In this document: piece by piece, positions 1 to 16,997 of the stretch | Numbering within the stretch: the stretch's first letter is position 1 | Layout of the letters: every line of letters starts with the position of its first letter | Source: Latrodectus hesperus | Taxonomy: Eukaryota; Arthropoda; Arachnida; Araneae; Theridiidae | Length of the DNA stretch: 64,000 nt | Direction of reading: 5' to 3' | Assembly: GCA_037975125.1 (NCBI GenBank) | Contig: CM075854.1 | Coordinates: 66,757,761-66,821,760 of the forward strand | Notes under the pieces: generated by a model | The model's input: the letters and a program-made list of their open reading frames with translations, nothing else | Database searches by the model: none | Told to the model about the DNA's origin: nothing | Translations under genes and position numbers: made by a program

Positions 1-3000
1 ATCAAGCAGCTCATATCAAGCAATGTTTATCAATAATCAATTTTATTTTCCACACTAAATTAATAAATTTTTCAAGATTACTCAATATATTAGATCAACA
101 TGCTAATAGAGCTTTTTCTTGGTTCCTATATGTAATAAATACTAAACATTTTTAAAAGTAGTATTTCTTTTTAAGTATACTTTAAAATAATTGATGCACA
201 AATCTTATTAATTATATGTGAAGTTTTTATTTCTAAGCTTATAAAATATTTATTATAATTTGGTTAAGACAATAAGTAATTCCTGCATTAGAAACCAGAC
301 AGGTTTATAAAACGATATATTTTTCGCTGTAAATTATAAATTTTTTACTACCTGAACGTACAGTTTCGGGTTTATTTAAATGTTTTATGTTATTTGTTTG
401 TATAATAAAAGTCTCATTCAAAATGAAATTTGTTAAAAAGGTAAAATAATGAAAAGTATTGAAGCTGAATTGATTACAAATTTTAACATTTGATACAACA
501 TATTTCTGAAATTTGAGAATCAAGGCCATTGTGATAGAAAATATTCGGCCAGAAATCAAGCAATATATTTCATATCGAGCAATATTTTCGAAGATGAGAT
601 TTGATTTTAAAAGTGAATTAATGTGTCAGTTCTTATACTTTATGCAACAATTGTGGATTTTATATTTTGATCACAGCTTTTTGACGCATATTGTATGAGT
701 TTAATGTGGTATCCCATATTACACGAAGGCCTATCTATAGAGTTATGTATATTATAAAGAAGACTATACATAAATATATGAATTATGATTAAAATAAAGC
801 TAGTGTTTAAATCTTAGATATTTAGTATTTTTTTTTATAAAAAGGGAAAAATTGTTCGTGAAAATAAAGAGTAATTGTCATATACTGCATACAGAGAATT
901 ATGTTGCGGTATACGTCGAACGTTAATCATGTATATCATAATATCTGAAACTACTGAAACCTCAGGCATCACTTAAATATTTAGTTGAATTGATAGCTGC
1001 TATAATTCATCCATGTCACTGCTAAGCAATGACAAGGGTGAGCTGTTTCCACAATCTTCAATCGTTTTAAGCGGAGGAATAATTAGCGATTTACTATAAT
1101 CGATATGGAATTAGTTTTGTTACGCCTGAGGAGGAAGGGTATTACTCCGTGTTGAACAGTAATAAACCTCAACATTTCGGCAAACGTTTATTATATCCAT
1201 GGAATAATGTTATACTTCCATCACACAATTAATTTTGTGAAAATTTTTGATAATTACTTTGTATTATATTTTTTCTCCTCCCTTGTACATTCGTGTGCAT
1301 AAAAGAATTAATCTAAGAAGCCCGTTTGGGAAAATAAATCATTCTGATCATCATCCCCATGTCTCGTTTATAAAAAATAAAATCATTTAATTTTTAAAAT
1401 TCTTCTAATCATTATCACTTTTAAGAAAATTTTGTATTTTTTAGCATTTATTTACTTTTATAGTTTTTATGCTTTTTAATTGTAACAGTTTTGAAGAGTT
1501 TTTAAGTAATATAAGCAATGAATTTTATTTCTTAAAAAGTGTTCTAAGAAATAAAAATAAATTACATCCCTTATCGAATCTTAATCGTATATATAATAAT
1601 ATATTAAAAAATAACTTTGAAGTCTAAATATGTTTGAAAATGCTTATTTAAATTTAATTTAATAACTTATATTTTTCTGTTTCCTTATGTTTAGAAGTCT
1701 CGAACTATTTGTTTTACATTTGATTTCATATTTGAAGAATTTGAAGTGAAGAGTCCTAATATGCCGGATTTCTTACTCTTAAATTGAAATAGTTAGAGGA
1801 CTGGTGTATTAAAACCTTTCACTTCGAATTATCATGGTGAGTTTCTAACTAGAATTCACAAATACTTTTTTTCTTTTATCATGAATTTTCCATCATATCT
1901 CATACCTCTTTTCAAGGATATGATGAAATCTTTTTATCATATCATGATTATTTGAAGGATCATGAAAACATTGATACCATTGAATTAAGAACTTCAGTAA
2001 TGTATAGGAAATGTTCATAACAAGCTCTTAAGTTATACCCAGAAGTATTGAACATGTATTTTGCATTTTAAGTTGTATTTCTCACCTTTGCATTTCAAAA
2101 ATTTATAAGACTACAGTATAAATATATATTTGACATCTTTTAACATGATTACTAGATTATTACAAAACAAACGTAAAATTTTTTATCGTCATTTTTATGC
2201 TCTATCATATTTTTAATATCTTTATTATAAGTTTATTATAAATATTTTTAAAGTACGACACGGAATATAAGTAAGAGAGATTTTAGCAAAAAGACATACA
2301 ATTTTGATATATTAGTGTAAAAATGAATTCAATACGACGAATATTTTATAATTCATGATATCTTTCCCCACCAGGAAAAAAAAACTTTTTATTTAATTAG
2401 ATAGGGCCAATGTACAGTTATTCAGCTCAATTATAGAAATCTTATGTCTATCAGATGACATGAAAAGTGCTAAAAATGTAACACAAAGATACTCCCTAAT
2501 GTAAGAAGAAATTAATTTTCGAGTATTTTACGTCATGCATAAAATTTGAGATAGATTGTCAGTTTTTTTTTTGAATTTATGATTAAATTAGTGCATTAAA
2601 AATAATTAGTAAAAAGATTGCAAACATATTTATTTACTATCGATTAACATTTGTCCTTCACATATATAGATATTTATGAAAATATATTTCATAGTGTTTT
2701 TGACATTTCTGAGGAAGTTCTTGTACTGCAAATAAAATTATTTCCATTTTTGTTGAAAGGATTTTCCCCAGTTTTCTTGAGAATATAGCACAAAATATAT
2801 GAATATCTTCAAATAGAACTAATCTGTCAGTAATCTGTTACTAATTAATCTGTCAGATTCCTACAGAAATTGTAAAATTTACTATTTTTAGTATTATATT
2901 TTCAAGTTTATACAATTTTCGAGTTTTAGATACAAAAATATTTCGTTAAGAAACCCACAGTAATTTTAATGGTTGATAGGGTTATACATAAAAACCATGT

Positions 3001-3690
3001 TATAAGTGCAATAAAATATTTTGTAATGTTTATGCATCGTAAAGTTTTTCATTCCTAAAAACAGATGTTTGAGAAGTATACAAAATTTAAAACAACGAAT
3101 CCTTACAAGACAAAATATTTCGGTCAGTAAAAATTTACTTAAAAATAATAGTAAATGAAACATTTTAAAAACAAAAGAATTAAAGTTTATATAGAATTCG
3201 CTCGCAATTTTTTGATCATAAATGCTACAAGATCCTATATTAACTCATTGAAGATAAACATCTAAGCCATTTAAAATAGAATATTTTAGACTGTCATTTT
3301 TTTCATAAACTTGCTTCGTAACAAACAAAACATGTAATAAATAGGTTTAAACCTTGTAGCAATCGAATTCAATTAAAAAAATTTAACATTGAAAAATATA
3401 TTATATTAATTGATTAAATATTACTAATATATAGAATGTAAAAAATACTTCTGAGCATGATGTTTCTATTCCTAACACGGTAATGAAATTATTCTAAAAC
3501 ATACAATGACAAACATATTCCAATGTCTTTATCTTGTTGTCATGTTATCAATAGTTTATGAAGTTTTCTTAACAAGTAATTAAATAATATTTCAATTTAA
3601 AATAAAAATATCATTCTTAAATCATTCATAACAATTCTATCCTGATAAAAACAATAATAAATGCATACTTATCTTATATATTTCTTGGCT
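1..3690. other. AT-rich non-coding stretch
   Basis: Very AT-rich DNA with short homopolymer runs and many stops in all frames. Apart from one small coding-like segment at 1083-1232, listed separately, I see no gene, RNA gene or mobile element. Short open frames near 305-698 and 2966-3163 have the composition expected of random AT-rich sequence. Confidence 0.6.
1083..1232 (+). other. Unrecognised coding-like segment (possible exon)
   Basis: A 49-codon open segment lies between an in-frame TAA at 1080-1082 and a TAA at 1230-1232. Its composition is unlike its surroundings: Pro, Glu, Gly, Trp and His codons are frequent, whereas spurious frames here are Ile/Lys/Asn/Phe-rich. It includes a TPEEEGYY stretch and an F-G-K-R tetrad at 1176-1187. 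There is no in-frame ATG, so it would be an exon or a pseudogene piece. An AAG/GTGAGC donor-like site lies upstream near 1047 in a different context. I do not recognise the family. FGKR resembles an amidation plus dibasic cleavage site of a neuropeptide precursor, but there is one copy and no signal peptide, so this is speculative. Confidence 0.25.
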
Positions 3691-3790
3691 CACAGACACA
3701 ACATCGAATATTCCGCCACTTCATATTAATGGCAGACGCTGACACAAGCACTTCGCACTATCTGACGTCATATTGTCACGCGGTATACAC
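3690..3790 (-). promoter_or_regulatory. Possible promoter patch with a perfect CRE (TGACGTCA)
   Basis: A GC- and CpG-richer patch in AT-rich DNA contains the full palindromic CRE/ATF site TGACGTCA at 3763-3770. Read on the minus strand, the CRE is followed by about 70 bp of CpG-containing sequence ending in a GTGAGC donor-like site. That arrangement would fit a promoter with a short first exon. No coding sequence can be linked to it, so this is inference from composition and one motif. Confidence 0.2.
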
Positions 3791-3959
3791 AATAAGTAGT
3801 GAAAAATAGATATTTTCTGGAAAATAGTTTTTAAAGGGTTTAAAAAGCAATAAGTTATCTGAAAATTAATTAACATCACAAAAAAACTGTTATTTGGAAA
3901 AAATAGTCTTTGTCAATAAAATTAAAAAATAGCGTTTAAACTAATTGTCTTAATTTTGC

Positions 3960-4160
3960 TTGCCAACAAAGGCCAGAATCTGTTGGCCCACTACTTATCA
4001 TCCAGCCCGGTTTATTTTGGCCAGCACTCATCCGTGGCCGTAATGGCCGGAACTGGGCCATCAAACAACCATGAGTGGCTTGCCGTGGCCAACAAAAAAG
4101 CGGCTTGGCGAGCAGCGGCCCGGATTTTTGCCGGCAGTTTGTGTTTGCTGGGTAATTGTT
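3960..4160. repeat. GC-rich, GGCC-dense island (probable non-autonomous element)
   Basis: About 200 bp of strongly elevated GC in a window otherwise near one-quarter to one-third GC. GGCC occurs eight times, starting at 3971, 3985, 4019, 4036, 4045, 4056, 4087 and 4117. GCCAACAAA recurs directly near 3962 and 4088, and TGTTGGCC (3981-3988) has an inverted partner GGCCAACA (4087-4094). The open frame across the island reads as low-complexity Ala/Gly/Leu and is not convincing as protein. The best guess is a short palindrome-rich MITE-like element. I could not define terminal inverted repeats or a target-site duplication. Confidence 0.4.
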
Positions 4161-4210
4161 ACATAAGAGTTACAGCAATGTCAATTTTAGATGATTACAG
4201 TAAATCTTGA

Positions 4211-8584
<4,374 letters not shown>

Positions 8585-8735
8585 CCCTGTCTAGTGGTAG
8601 TCTAGTGGTAACTGCAGATACGGAGATTTGTACTGTAGAGGAAGTCGGACTCCTCACCAAATTACTGTTCAGTTGGGAAAGCTGAGCAGCGCACCCCATA
8701 TTGGCAGCTTAGCTGACACAAGACAGCAACATTTT
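8585..8735 (+). repeat. Degenerate tRNA-derived SINE head
   Basis: A GC-richer patch of about 150 bp. TAGTCTAGTGG at 8598-8608 fits the RNA polymerase III A-box consensus TRGYNNANNNG at every defined position. A degenerate B-box (AGTCGGACTCC, 8643-8653) lies about 45 bp downstream, the spacing of tRNA promoters. No cloverleaf can be folded. Flanks ACATTTCCTTT (left) and ACATTTTTTCCTTT (right) might be an eroded target-site duplication, but that is weak. Family membership is not established. Confidence 0.4.
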
Positions 8736-9623
8736 TTCCTTTATTTTTAATAGAAAATAACTTTATAACATTTTACGTGTTAATAACTATATTAATATTG
8801 TATCATAATGTTTTAAAAACAATCATCCATGTTGTGAAATTTTCTAACAATTATTTAAATTTTTATGAATTGAAAATAGCAAAGATTATCGATATTTTTT
8901 TAGTTGTAATATATTATTAGTTTCTCTATAATTGACTACTTAATAAGATGGTTGAATCTTTAGAACTTGATAATGTCATACATTATATTTGACAGTGTTA
9001 TTTTTGTATTAACGCGTTTGGAAGAATGCAACTAATTTATATAATTGGTGAAGGATTACAATTTGATTGTGAATAGTCCTCTTTCATCGACTAATAGTAA
9101 ATACATATATAAATATATTTAAATTGAAATAGATTACTTGTTATTTTTCTTTAAATCCTTTTAGAAAATTCAATTGAATTTTAAGTTCAATATACCGTCG
9201 ATAAATTAATTATTATAAGCGTTACCGCCAAATTAATTATAATAAATGAAAGCCTAATTACAAGAAATTCTGATCAGATAATGTAAATAAATCTATTTTC
9301 TATAATGATAGTTTTAAAATCTTTTGTTTTCATACCTCATGTTGAGTAGAATGTGTACTGCAAACTTTATAAATTAACAACATTTGCAAAATTTAATTGT
9401 AACTATCTGTAAAATTCATTATTTTAATAACTATTTTTAAATGTAATATAAAACAGAATATTAAGGCATAATATAATTATAATCATAAATCAGAGTAAAT
9501 TTAATGAATTAACCTATATTATATAACAAATAGTGAACTAAAATATACATTCAATACTATTTCAAGTCGTTGTGCTTAACCATGGGAAAACAATACACCT
9601 TACAACTGTATGTTCGTATAATT
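8736..9623. other. AT-rich stretch, nothing recognised
   Basis: Featureless AT-rich sequence with no convincing open frame, RNA gene or repeat. Confidence 0.5.
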
Positions 9624-9728
9624 TTGCAACAATTTGGTTTTGGTTTGGTTTGTTTGTCGCTCAACGGTCATTTTTTGCACACGAGGGCTAATTAGACCGG
9701 GACTTACGGCTTAAAGTTGCAACAATTT
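9624..9728 (-). mobile_element. 81-bp retroposed fragment with perfect 12-bp target-site duplication
   Basis: TTGCAACAATTT occurs at 9624-9635 and again at 9717-9728, flanking 81 bp (9636-9716) that is GC-richer than its surroundings. On the minus strand the insert ends in an A/C-rich tail made of CAAA and CCAAA steps, as expected for the 3' tail of a retroposed element. The precise duplication, tail and compositional contrast support a short, probably 5'-truncated SINE or LINE-mobilised copy. Only about 60 bp of body remains, too little for me to name the family. Confidence 0.65.
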
Positions 9729-10678
9729 AAATAAGTAGAATAATGTAATTATATTATTAAGGCAACATTCAAAATAAAAAAAAATGTTTTAAATATTAAT
9801 CAATATTTACAATGTAATTTATTACTTCTTTTCATAACTCAAGGATCTTTAAATGCATACCTATTTTTGAATTTAACTATTGAATTTATGTAAATATTTT
9901 TGGAGAATTAAAACAAAGAAAATATATTTAATCAAAAGAAATTGATTTTAAAACTTATATTTAAGCAATTAAAACAAGATAATAGTTATTTTATTTCATA
10001 CATTTTGACTGAAAAATACCAAGAACTGTATTTATTGTAAGTATATTTTAGACTGAAATATTAAGTAAATATTAAATTTAGAATGCAATTAGCTTAAAAC
10101 TTTAAAAGATAAATCTAATAAAAAATTTTAATTACACAATGGGATTTAGATAGATAGTTACAGTTATGTATATGAACATGAATTATGTTTCTTAAAAATA
10201 TGATAATGAGCCAATAATAGGAAGAATATTGGACATTTATAATTTTTTATTCGCTGATATAGAAATTTCTGCTTAATTCAGAGAACAGAGCTATTTAATT
10301 GAAAAACGTCACTATAAACACTATCGAAAAGAAACAGTATAATGGCAAAGACTGAAAATAACACCAGTATATATAGTAATTATTTATGGTAATGAGAAGA
10401 CAGTAACGTTTATAATAACTATATAATAACGTTTTTCTCATATGCAATGGATCATGGTTTTTAAACAGCAAGTGTGCATTATTGGAATTAAGTTTTCCTT
10501 TTGTAAATTGTGACATCAAAATGTCATTATTTATTTCTCTTATAAACAAGATGTAAAATGCCAAAGAATACTCACATGAGTTAAAAACTGCACAATTTTG
10601 AAGAACAATCATTTTTAATTATGTAATCAATTTATACGCTCTCAAGGCATGAAACATGCTTTAATGCATTATTTTTTT
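9729..10678. other. AT-rich stretch, nothing recognised
   Basis: No gene or repeat is recognised. A 105-codon minus-strand frame at 10295-10612 is Ile/Tyr/Phe/Asn-rich and has no motif, so it is most likely chance. Confidence 0.5.
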
Positions 10679-10721
10679 CATAGAAATATCAGCCATTTAT
10701 CAATACATTGCAGGTTCTTGA

Positions 10722-10725
<4 letters not shown>
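10679..10725 (+). repeat. Left arm of a 47-bp inverted repeat
   Basis: This 47-bp segment is the reverse complement of 12364-12410 with one mismatch (46/47). Both arms abut (TA)n tracts on their inner side. An AATGCATT motif lies just outside each arm, offset on the left by a T-rich insertion of about 7-8 bp. The arms are separated by about 1.64 kb that is not itself palindromic. Confidence 0.9.
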
Positions 10726-12410
<1,685 letters not shown>

Positions 12411-13275
12411 AATGCATTCAACTTGACAATAAATCCAAAGCTAGTTCCATAAAATTATATTCATAATCATATTTTGTAAAAAAAGATAGTTTATGTTGAG
12501 AATCATATTTATTAATGTTTGAGCTTTAATTTCTTTTGCATGTGAAATTTTTCTCACATAAATTCAAAGTTAGATACAATTGCTATGATATGACAATTTT
12601 TGTTATGAATTTTGATACGAAAATGAAACAAGATTCATAAAAATAATTCAGTACACATTACTTCAGAAAGAATGAGTTCTGCTTCAAGCTAAATTCAAGG
12701 CACTTAATGGAAAACACTTTTAACTACTTTAAATAACTCAAAATATAAATCCATTTCTAACAAAACTAGTATTTTTAATACCTAAAAAATCAAAAACGCA
12801 AACAAAATGCATAATGTTCATTAAATGTAAAAACTTTTCAAAATAAGATGAAGTGGAGAAAAAAAGATAAGTCTGATTAGAAAAAAAGATTTTTTTAAAT
12901 AAGTGATTAATTACCTTACTTTATTTTAAATATATTTAAGACCTTTTTAATTTATTGTAAGAATAACTATTTTATAAAATGATTCTAACCTTTAATTTGT
13001 TTTTATAGTTTGCCTTCTAAGAATTTAGCCCAGACATTGATTTAATTTCTTTGAGTGTGAGAGAAAATAAAAAGAAAATTTCTCTCAGAAAAAAAAAACA
13101 TTATATACCTGAAAAATCAAGAAACATTTTAAAATATAGATTTTTATACCAATTATACCTCTACAACTTTATACAAAATAAAAAGGATCACATTATCAAC
13201 GTATGAAGTTAATTTGTTAATTTTACTTTATCTTTATGCTTCTTTCAGGTTGTTGCATTTTAAAAGGCTGGCTTC

Positions 13276-13278
<3 letters not shown>

Positions 13279-13363
<85 letters not shown>
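13279..13363. repeat. (AT)n microsatellite, about 85 bp
   Basis: Pure TA dinucleotide repeat. Confidence 0.97.
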
Positions 13364-13366
<3 letters not shown>

Positions 13367-15852
13367 CCAGAAAATCTGTAAGTAAAGAATGAAGACGAAA
13401 TTAAAGTAATTTTAACGAAAATTAAAAAATTATCCTTTACATTATATTTAAAATAATTTTAACACTTAATTTTTTTAAACTATATACATATTTCTCCACG
13501 AAATTGTGAATTGTTTGTTTACAATTTTGCTGTTGTATAGGGAATCCAAACAATTTTGCTGTAGTCAATTTTATATGTGAATTAAGTAGTATTTTTTTTA
13601 ATCATGAATGAGAAAATCAGAAAAAGATTGATTGATAAATTGACTTGATCTCTAGTGTACAATTAATTTTAGCAAAATTTAATGAATTATTAATACATTT
13701 TTAGTCAAGAAGTACAACTTTTATAAGGAATAATTTCCAAATCTTCAGCATAGCATATAAAAATTTTTAGATTGGTTTTAGAATTCAAAAAGCTAATAAC
13801 AGCATATAAATTCATTTGATAATATAAATCTTACATTTCATTTTAAATATCAGATGAATATAATTTCGATCATCTGTTTCTATTCAAGATTTTTCTTTCA
13901 TATGAAGCTATTTTTTCACAGTGGTTTATTTTGAGAGCTTTTATCATTATTAGCTAGAAATTTTATTTTTAAAATTATTTGGAAGAATTTATATAAAAAA
14001 GGTAAGATTTCTTAAAAATTGCATTTAATTTATTTTTTATAATTGGCTGGATTTGAAAGTATGTGTCTTTATAATTTGCATTAGAAGCCAAAACTTATTA
14101 TTTTTGAAAATCTTTTTTTATTTTTTTTATTTAATCTTCAATTTGCTTCATGAAACCTTTTAATCAAATAAGATGAACTGTGTTAAGAAAAAAAATTCTC
14201 TAATAAACTCAAACCTTAAACTATTTTTTGAAATATATATAACTATTTTATTTTTTTGCATCAAATCAATATATTTTAACTTGGATGAATATATTGTCGA
14301 ATAAATATATTTTACTTATATGTATATAATTTTAGCATTCATAAAAATGGTAAAGAAAAGATTCAAAATTATATTAAGAAAATTTGAATTATTTAGGAGG
14401 GTTATTTACAAAAAATGTTTGTACTTATTTAAAATAAAAACATATATTTTCAAAGATGGCATCCATTGCAGTGCATTTTCATTAATATTATATAATACCA
14501 TAGTGAGATAATGTGAATTTTATGTTAATAAATAAATTTAATTTCACAAAATGTATTTGGGTACTTAGGAACAGTTTTATATACATAAAAATGGAAAAAA
14601 AAATATCTATCTTTTTTGGAAAAAAATGTTTCCTCTGTTATCTATTTGTGACTACGAACATCAAGAAAAGGGAAGTAAAATAAGCGTTGAAATAATATCG
14701 GTCTTCCAAAATGAAATATTTTCAAACTTTATTATTCTTCAAATCAAAAATTTTAAAAATGTATATTAGTGTTTCTGTGATCATTTTTGAACAGAAATTT
14801 TTTCTCGAAAATCGCTCATTGAGATAAATGATTTAAATATCAAAGAAAAAAAAGAAAATTTAAATGAAAATTGTTGATACTTTCCAGCGTCTAGTAACAC
14901 AAATCCTGTCCTGCAACGCCTTGTAGTTATTTTATTTTATTATAAATTTTATTTCAAGATTTTGATACTAGCACCCTAAAACTTGCAATGATGCCTATGG
15001 ATGTTATACATACAGATAAATAAAACTTATTTCGCGGATTTCCTTAAAGATGTGTATAAAAATCAGTCCTTTTCCAAAGGCCCAAACCTTACTATTTTCT
15101 ACTTCATTATAACTGTCTCTTTTATAATATTTGTAGTAGAAGAATTTTGAAAGAAAAACCATCTTCTTTTGGCCAGAGTGATTCACTATTCTTGATCTAT
15201 CAAATTTTTTGTTTTCACAAAGTCTTTCTTGAAAATTTATTTAAAACTGTATGTAGTTATATATTGTTCATAATTCTCATACCACTTAGGTTCGTAACAA
15301 AGATAAATATTAACTTCTATGACAGTTAACTAAGCTTACTCTTAAGAGTCATTTTTCAAAACACTCTTTCACTTCATTCTCTATGAATTCACAAAATAAA
15401 GATAATAAGTTCAATATTTAGATATTTTAGGTTTGACCACTAGTGTTTTATGCAAATTTTCTCCTTGAAAATAGGTTATTAAAATTATATCCATTTATTC
15501 TATGCTGCGTGTTGGGTATTAGTATTATTAACTTAGATTTCATAAAAATTACTTTTGTCTATGAAATTGTACTCGTGAATTTATGAAGCATTATATTTTT
15601 AAGGTTCTCAGATTTCATAAATTATTATTAACTGCAGGTTTATTTATAAGTTTATAATTAAATATATTTGAAAAACACACTTGCTTCACAACAACTTTTC
15701 AGCTAGCTGTTAAACATAGTATTTTTACTTGAAACTATCTTTCTTGCTGCAGTAAAAAAATGCAAATTGTTTTATCAATTAAATTAGCTGAAAAATATTT
15801 AATTATTAGCAATTTTTTAGTTTGCTGTTCTCAACTTTTATTTAAGTTATTT

Positions 15853-15912
15853 CGAATTATTTTCGTAAGTTTCTAATTATTTTCGTATGTTTCTAATTAT
15901 TTTCGTATTATT
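15853..15912. repeat. Three tandem copies of a 20-bp minirepeat
   Basis: The core AATTATTTTCGTA recurs at 15855, 15875 and 15895, giving an exact 20-bp period with a few substitutions between copies. Confidence 0.8.
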
Positions 15913-15989
15913 TCAATAAACAAATTTAATTTTCCTGGGGCCCTGGTTGAGAAAAAAACGTTGTTTTAGATATTAGAAAATAGCGATTT

Positions 15990-16130
15990 CTATTCCTGAC
16001 CAAATCAAAGATCTTTCATATTCCCAAAAACTGGCTGGGACATGTCAAACAGGTCGTTGTCACAGTGTTCTCCAAGTGAAAAAATACCTTCGTGGATGTC
16101 AGATCAAGTCTTGGTTGGTTTTCTTTTCCT
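15990..16130 (-). pseudogene. Unrecognised decayed coding-like segment
   Basis: On the minus strand, 16103 down to 16008 is an open stretch of about 32 codons. Its composition (Asp, His, Gly, Cys, Met, Pro, Gln) is unlike random AT-rich frames, and it includes GEHCDNDLFD. It ends at a TGA at 16005-16007 and the same frame soon meets a TAG. GC content is clearly above both flanks. It may be a remnant of a transposon protein or a host gene. I do not recognise it. Confidence 0.25.
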
Positions 16131-16946
16131 TCAAAGATATGAAGACAACATTTTATTCAAGAACTCCTAGTGAGGAAAGATTTTTTAATATTATCTTTTA
16201 ATTAATTATTAAAGTAATATAATTCTAAGGAATAATATCAGTATTTCAATTTCAGAAATACTAAAAATATATAATTCTCGAAAGATGTGCATGTTTTAAT
16301 TTGATGAAAATCCAGGTTCAGAAGGACATTACATAATTTTAATGAGTAATTATTCATTTTCTATCAAAAGAAATTATCTATAACCATTACTAAATTAAAG
16401 GAAATTAACTTTGAATAGAAATAATTATACATTTTTTGATTAAATTCTGCCGTTCATGAATAAAAGTGATAAAACACACTAAAATTAGAAAGTTAAAATA
16501 AATTTCAAAAGAAATAGAGATTTTTCATTGATGACTTCGTAAAATTTAGACATTTTTATGTGTTTGAAATCATATTGTATACAAAACACGAGTACAAACT
16601 AGAATTTTTCAACATTTAATAAAATAAATATGATGAAGATTTTACTTACATTTTCATAGAAAAATAGAAAATTATAATTTATGTTAAACCTCAGTAAATA
16701 AATTATTAAAAGGTAAAATATATCCTGTACATTTTACTCTCAAAGTATGTTTTTGAGTAATCATGTCTTTTAAAATGTTGTGAATAATAATAGGCCAATT
16801 CTGAAAAATTGTATTTTTCTTTCTATAAAGTAAAATTAAGATCTTAGCGTATTTTAAGAATATTATTAATTAAATTTTATATGTTTTCTTTAAGCGTATC
16901 TAAACTAGGTTAATGATCTTAACAATATGTTTGGAGTGAGAAATAT

Positions 16947-16997
16947 ATGTATGTATATATATATATATTCATCTCTCTCTCTGTATATATATATATA
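16947..16997. repeat. Compound (TA)n-(TC)n-(TA)n microsatellite
   Basis: A short TA repeat, then a CTCTCTCTCT run, then a second TA repeat. Confidence 0.9.

Larger units (their letters stand above)
12411..15989. other. AT-rich stretch with one (AT)n tract and a 20-bp minirepeat
   Basis: No gene is recognised. It contains a pure (AT)n tract at 13279-13363 and, at about 15853-15912, three tandem copies of a 20-bp unit built around AATTATTTTCGTA. A 29-bp partial duplication containing ACAATTTTGCTGT occurs near 13521 and 13550. The remainder is featureless. Confidence 0.5.

Noticed and set aside
3956..4210. 84-codon frame in the GGCC-rich island
   Set aside because: Starts at TTG, has low-complexity composition and no domain; it is open because the island is GC-rich.
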